A stretch of 6,203 nucleotides of DNA, taken from contig JAHJKV010000174.1 in the NCBI GenBank assembly GCA_018822065.1, positions 1-6,203 on the forward strand, in the 5' to 3' direction. The position numbers and the translations under genes are program-made. This DNA comes from Pseudomonadota bacterium. GTDB taxonomy: Bacteria; Desulfobacterota; Desulfovibrionia; Desulfovibrionales; Desulfovibrionaceae. Positions 4,382-6,203 of this stretch are shown in pieces (position 1 is the stretch's first letter; each line of letters opens with the position of its first letter). The notes beneath the pieces are model-generated. The model was not told where the DNA came from and ran no database searches. It saw only the letters and a list, made by a program, of their open reading frames with translations.

Positions 4382-6203
4382 ATGAAAGAATTACTCTCCA
4401 TCTTGCCCCGCCCCAGCCGATACCTGGGCAACGAATGGGGCGTGACCCTCAAAGATCCGGCCACGGTCACGGTGCGCCTGGCCTTGGCCTTTCCCGACCT
4501 CTATGAAGTGGGCATGTCCTACCTGGGACAAAAAATTCTCTACGAAGCCGTGAACCGGGTGGACCGGTTCCTGGCCGAACGCGTCTATTCCCCCTGCTCC
4601 GAGGCCGCCGCCATCCTTCGCGAGCACGGCGCGCCCCTGGCCACCCTGGAAACGGACACTCCCCTGGCCGAAACCGACGCCCTGGCCTTCTCCCTCACCC
4701 ATGAGCTCTGCTATACCAATGTCCTCTACATGCTGGACCTGGCAGGCATCCCCCTCAGGACCGCGGACCGGGATGAGTTACACCCCCTGGTAATGGCCGG
4801 TGGTGGTGCCTGTTTCAACGCCGAACCCCTGGCCGACTTCTTGGACCTCATGGCCATCGGCGACGGCGAGGAGGTGCTGGTCACCATCCTGGAACACGTG
4901 GAGCGAGCCAAGGCACAGGGACTGTCCCGCCGCGAACTCCTTGAAGGCCTTCGCCATGTGCCCGGCATCTATATCCCCTCGTTCTTCACGGACCAGGGTC
5001 CGGGCGAGCCCCTCAAGCCCGTGTTCGAGGACTACACCAGGGTCGAGAAAGCCATCGTGGACGACCTGGATCAGGCCCCCTTTCCCACCCTGCAGCCCGT
5101 CAGCTCTGGCCAGGCCGTCCACGACCGCCTGACCCTGGAAATTGCCCGGGGTTGCACCAGGGGCTGCCGCTTCTGCCAGGCAGGCATGATTTACCGCCCA
5201 GTGCGGGAGCGGTCCGTCTCCACCATCGAAAACCTGCTCATAGACGGCCTGGCCAAGACCGGCTTTGAGGAAACCTCGCTGCTTTCGCTCTCCACCGGCG
5301 ACTATTCCGCCCTGACCGGCCTCTTCACCCGCACCTTCGACCGCTGCGCCGCCGAACAGGTCGCCATTTCCCTCCCCTCTCTGCGGGTGGGTTCCATCTC
5401 CGAAGCGATCATGGAGCGCATCTCTTCCATCCGCCGCACCGGCTCCACCCTCGCGCCCGAGGCAGGCTCCCAGCGCCTGCGCGACGTGATAAACAAGGGC
5501 ATCACCGAAGAGGCGCTCATCGAGCATGTCGGCTATCTTTTTGAAAATGGCTGGTTGTCGGTCAAACTCTATTTCATGATCGGCCTGCCCACCGAGACCG
5601 ACGAGGACCTCGACGCCATCGCCGACCTCTGTCTCAAGGTGCGCGAAGTGGGCAAACACACCAACCGCCTCCAGGTGACCGCCGCCATCTCTCCCTTTGT
5701 GCCCAAGCCACATACCCCCTTCCAGTGGGACGAACAGATTTCCTACGACGAGATGCTGCGACGCATCGACTACCTCTACGACCGTCTCCGGCCCTACAAA
5801 CGAATCCGGATCAAGACGCACATTCCGCGAATGAGCTGGCTGGAGGGAGTGTTTGCCCGCGGCGACCGGCGGCTTGGCCCGGTGGTGGAAGAGGCTTACC
5901 GAGCGGGCGCACTCTTCTCCTCCTGGAAGGACCACCTCGACCTCGAACCTTACCAGCAGGCCATGGCCGACCACGGTCTGAACTTTGACCAATTCCTGGC
6001 GGCCCGGCCCACGGACAAGCCCCTGCCTTGGGACCATCTCCAGCCGGGCATGACCAAGGCCTTCCTGCTCATGGAACGGGAGCGGGCTCTCACCGGCAAG
6101 ATCACCGATGACTGCCGTTTCCACGCCTGCCGCAACTGCGGTGTCTGCGGCTTCGACGGCCACGTTTCCACCCTCACAGGTCAATGCGAATCCAAAGATA
6201 TCC
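4382..6203 (+). CDS. TIGR03960-type radical SAM protein, 3'-truncated
   Basis: Probable cytoplasmic iron-sulfur enzyme of the uncharacterised TIGR03960 radical SAM family, sometimes labelled B12-binding. The frame is open from ATG 4382 to the window end (607 codons), so the C-terminus is missing. The N-terminal region starts PRPSRYLGNEWG and continues with FPDLYEVGMSYLGQKILYE, AERVYSP, FSLTHELCYTNVL and MAGGGACFNAEPLADF-LDLMAIGDGEEVL, the typical order for this family. A cobalamin DxHxxG motif is not seen, so B12 binding is doubtful. The radical SAM CxxxCxxC is C258-TRG-C262-RF-C265, expected to bind a 4Fe-4S cluster that cleaves S-adenosylmethionine. Later landmarks are STGDYS, TLAPEAGSQRLRDVINKGI, MIGLPTETDEDL and SPFVPKPHTPFQW. 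A second cluster of four Cys (578, 583, 586, 589) near the visible end may hold another metal centre. Relatives often continue into a DUF2344 domain, which would lie past the window. The start fits the family N-terminus, but no Shine-Dalgarno lies at normal distance. Substrate unknown. Confidence 0.92.
   Translation, partial: MKELLSILPRPSRYLGNEWGVTLKDPATVTVRLALAFPDLYEVGMSYLGQKILYEAVNRVDRFLAERVYSPCSEAAAILREHGAPLATLETDTPLAETDALAFSLTHELCYTNVLYMLDLAGIPLRTADRDELHPLVMAGGGACFNAEPLADFLDLMAIGDGEEVLVTILEHVERAKAQGLSRRELLEGLRHVPGIYIPSFFTDQGPGEPLKPVFEDYTRVEKAIVDDLDQAPFPTLQPVSSGQAVHDRLTLEIARGCTRGCRFCQAGMIYRPVRERSVSTIENLLIDGLAKTGFEETSLLSLSTGDYSALTGLFTRTFDRCAAEQVAISLPSLRVGSISEAIMERISSIRRTGSTLAPEAGSQRLRDVINKGITEEALIEHVGYLFENGWLSVKLYFMIGLPTETDEDLDAIADLCLKVREVGKHTNRLQVTAAISPFVPKPHTPFQWDEQISYDEMLRRIDYLYDRLRPYKRIRIKTHIPRMSWLEGVFARGDRRLGPVVEEAYRAGALFSSWKDHLDLEPYQQAMADHGLNFDQFLAARPTDKPLPWDHLQPGMTKAFLLMERERALTGKITDDCRFHACRNCGVCGFDGHVSTLTGQCESKDI

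Noticed and set aside
4778..6184. 468-codon open frame on the minus strand
   Set aside because: It is entirely antisense to the radical SAM gene, is rich in Gly/Val/His/Asp as expected from complemented GC-rich codons, and shows no recognisable domain. The + frame carries clear family motifs throughout.

Overview
The window carries six genes, all on the + strand, and is almost fully coding. Base composition is GC-rich and the codons prefer C or G at the third position. The gene set fits a free-living Gram-negative bacterium, most likely a sulfate reducer of the Desulfovibrio/Pseudodesulfovibrio group (Desulfovibrionales). It combines a CBS/DUF294 nucleotidyltransferase followed by a DEDDh exonuclease, an OFA-family transporter, and a TIGR03960-type radical SAM protein. 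The taxonomic placement is an inference from gene content and composition, not from a marker gene.

Positions 1-2491 look like one transcription unit. The 3' part of a CBS-domain/DUF294 putative signalling nucleotidyltransferase (its N-terminus lies before base 1) is followed after 7 bases by a DnaQ-like 3'-5' exonuclease. A small four-helix membrane protein of unknown function comes next, and its Shine-Dalgarno sequence overlaps the exonuclease stop codon. In other bacteria, related CBS/DUF294 and exonuclease genes often sit beside a DUF4212/sodium:solute (acetate-type) symporter pair, so such genes may lie just upstream. Positions 2538-3839 encode a 12-helix OFA-family (oxalate/formate antiporter-like) MFS transporter, probably for a small carboxylate. 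The unit appears to end at a very strong 15-bp hairpin at 3849-3885.

A fresh promoter candidate (perfect TTGACA) then precedes a 116-aa protein with an Sm/LSm-like N-terminal pattern. Another hairpin at 4344-4373 pairs a Shine-Dalgarno-like purine tract with an anti-Shine-Dalgarno-like pyrimidine tract. It sits just before the last gene, a large radical SAM protein that starts at 4382 and stays open to the end of the window. A long open frame on the opposite strand over this gene (4778-6184) is only its shadow.

No rRNA, tRNA, CRISPR array, insertion sequence, attachment site or prophage was seen. No clearly new system is evident. The points most worth a second look are the Sm-like protein in its own hairpin-bounded unit, the SD/anti-SD hairpin before the radical SAM gene, the second cysteine cluster of the radical SAM protein, and the nucleotidyltransferase-exonuclease-membrane protein cluster.
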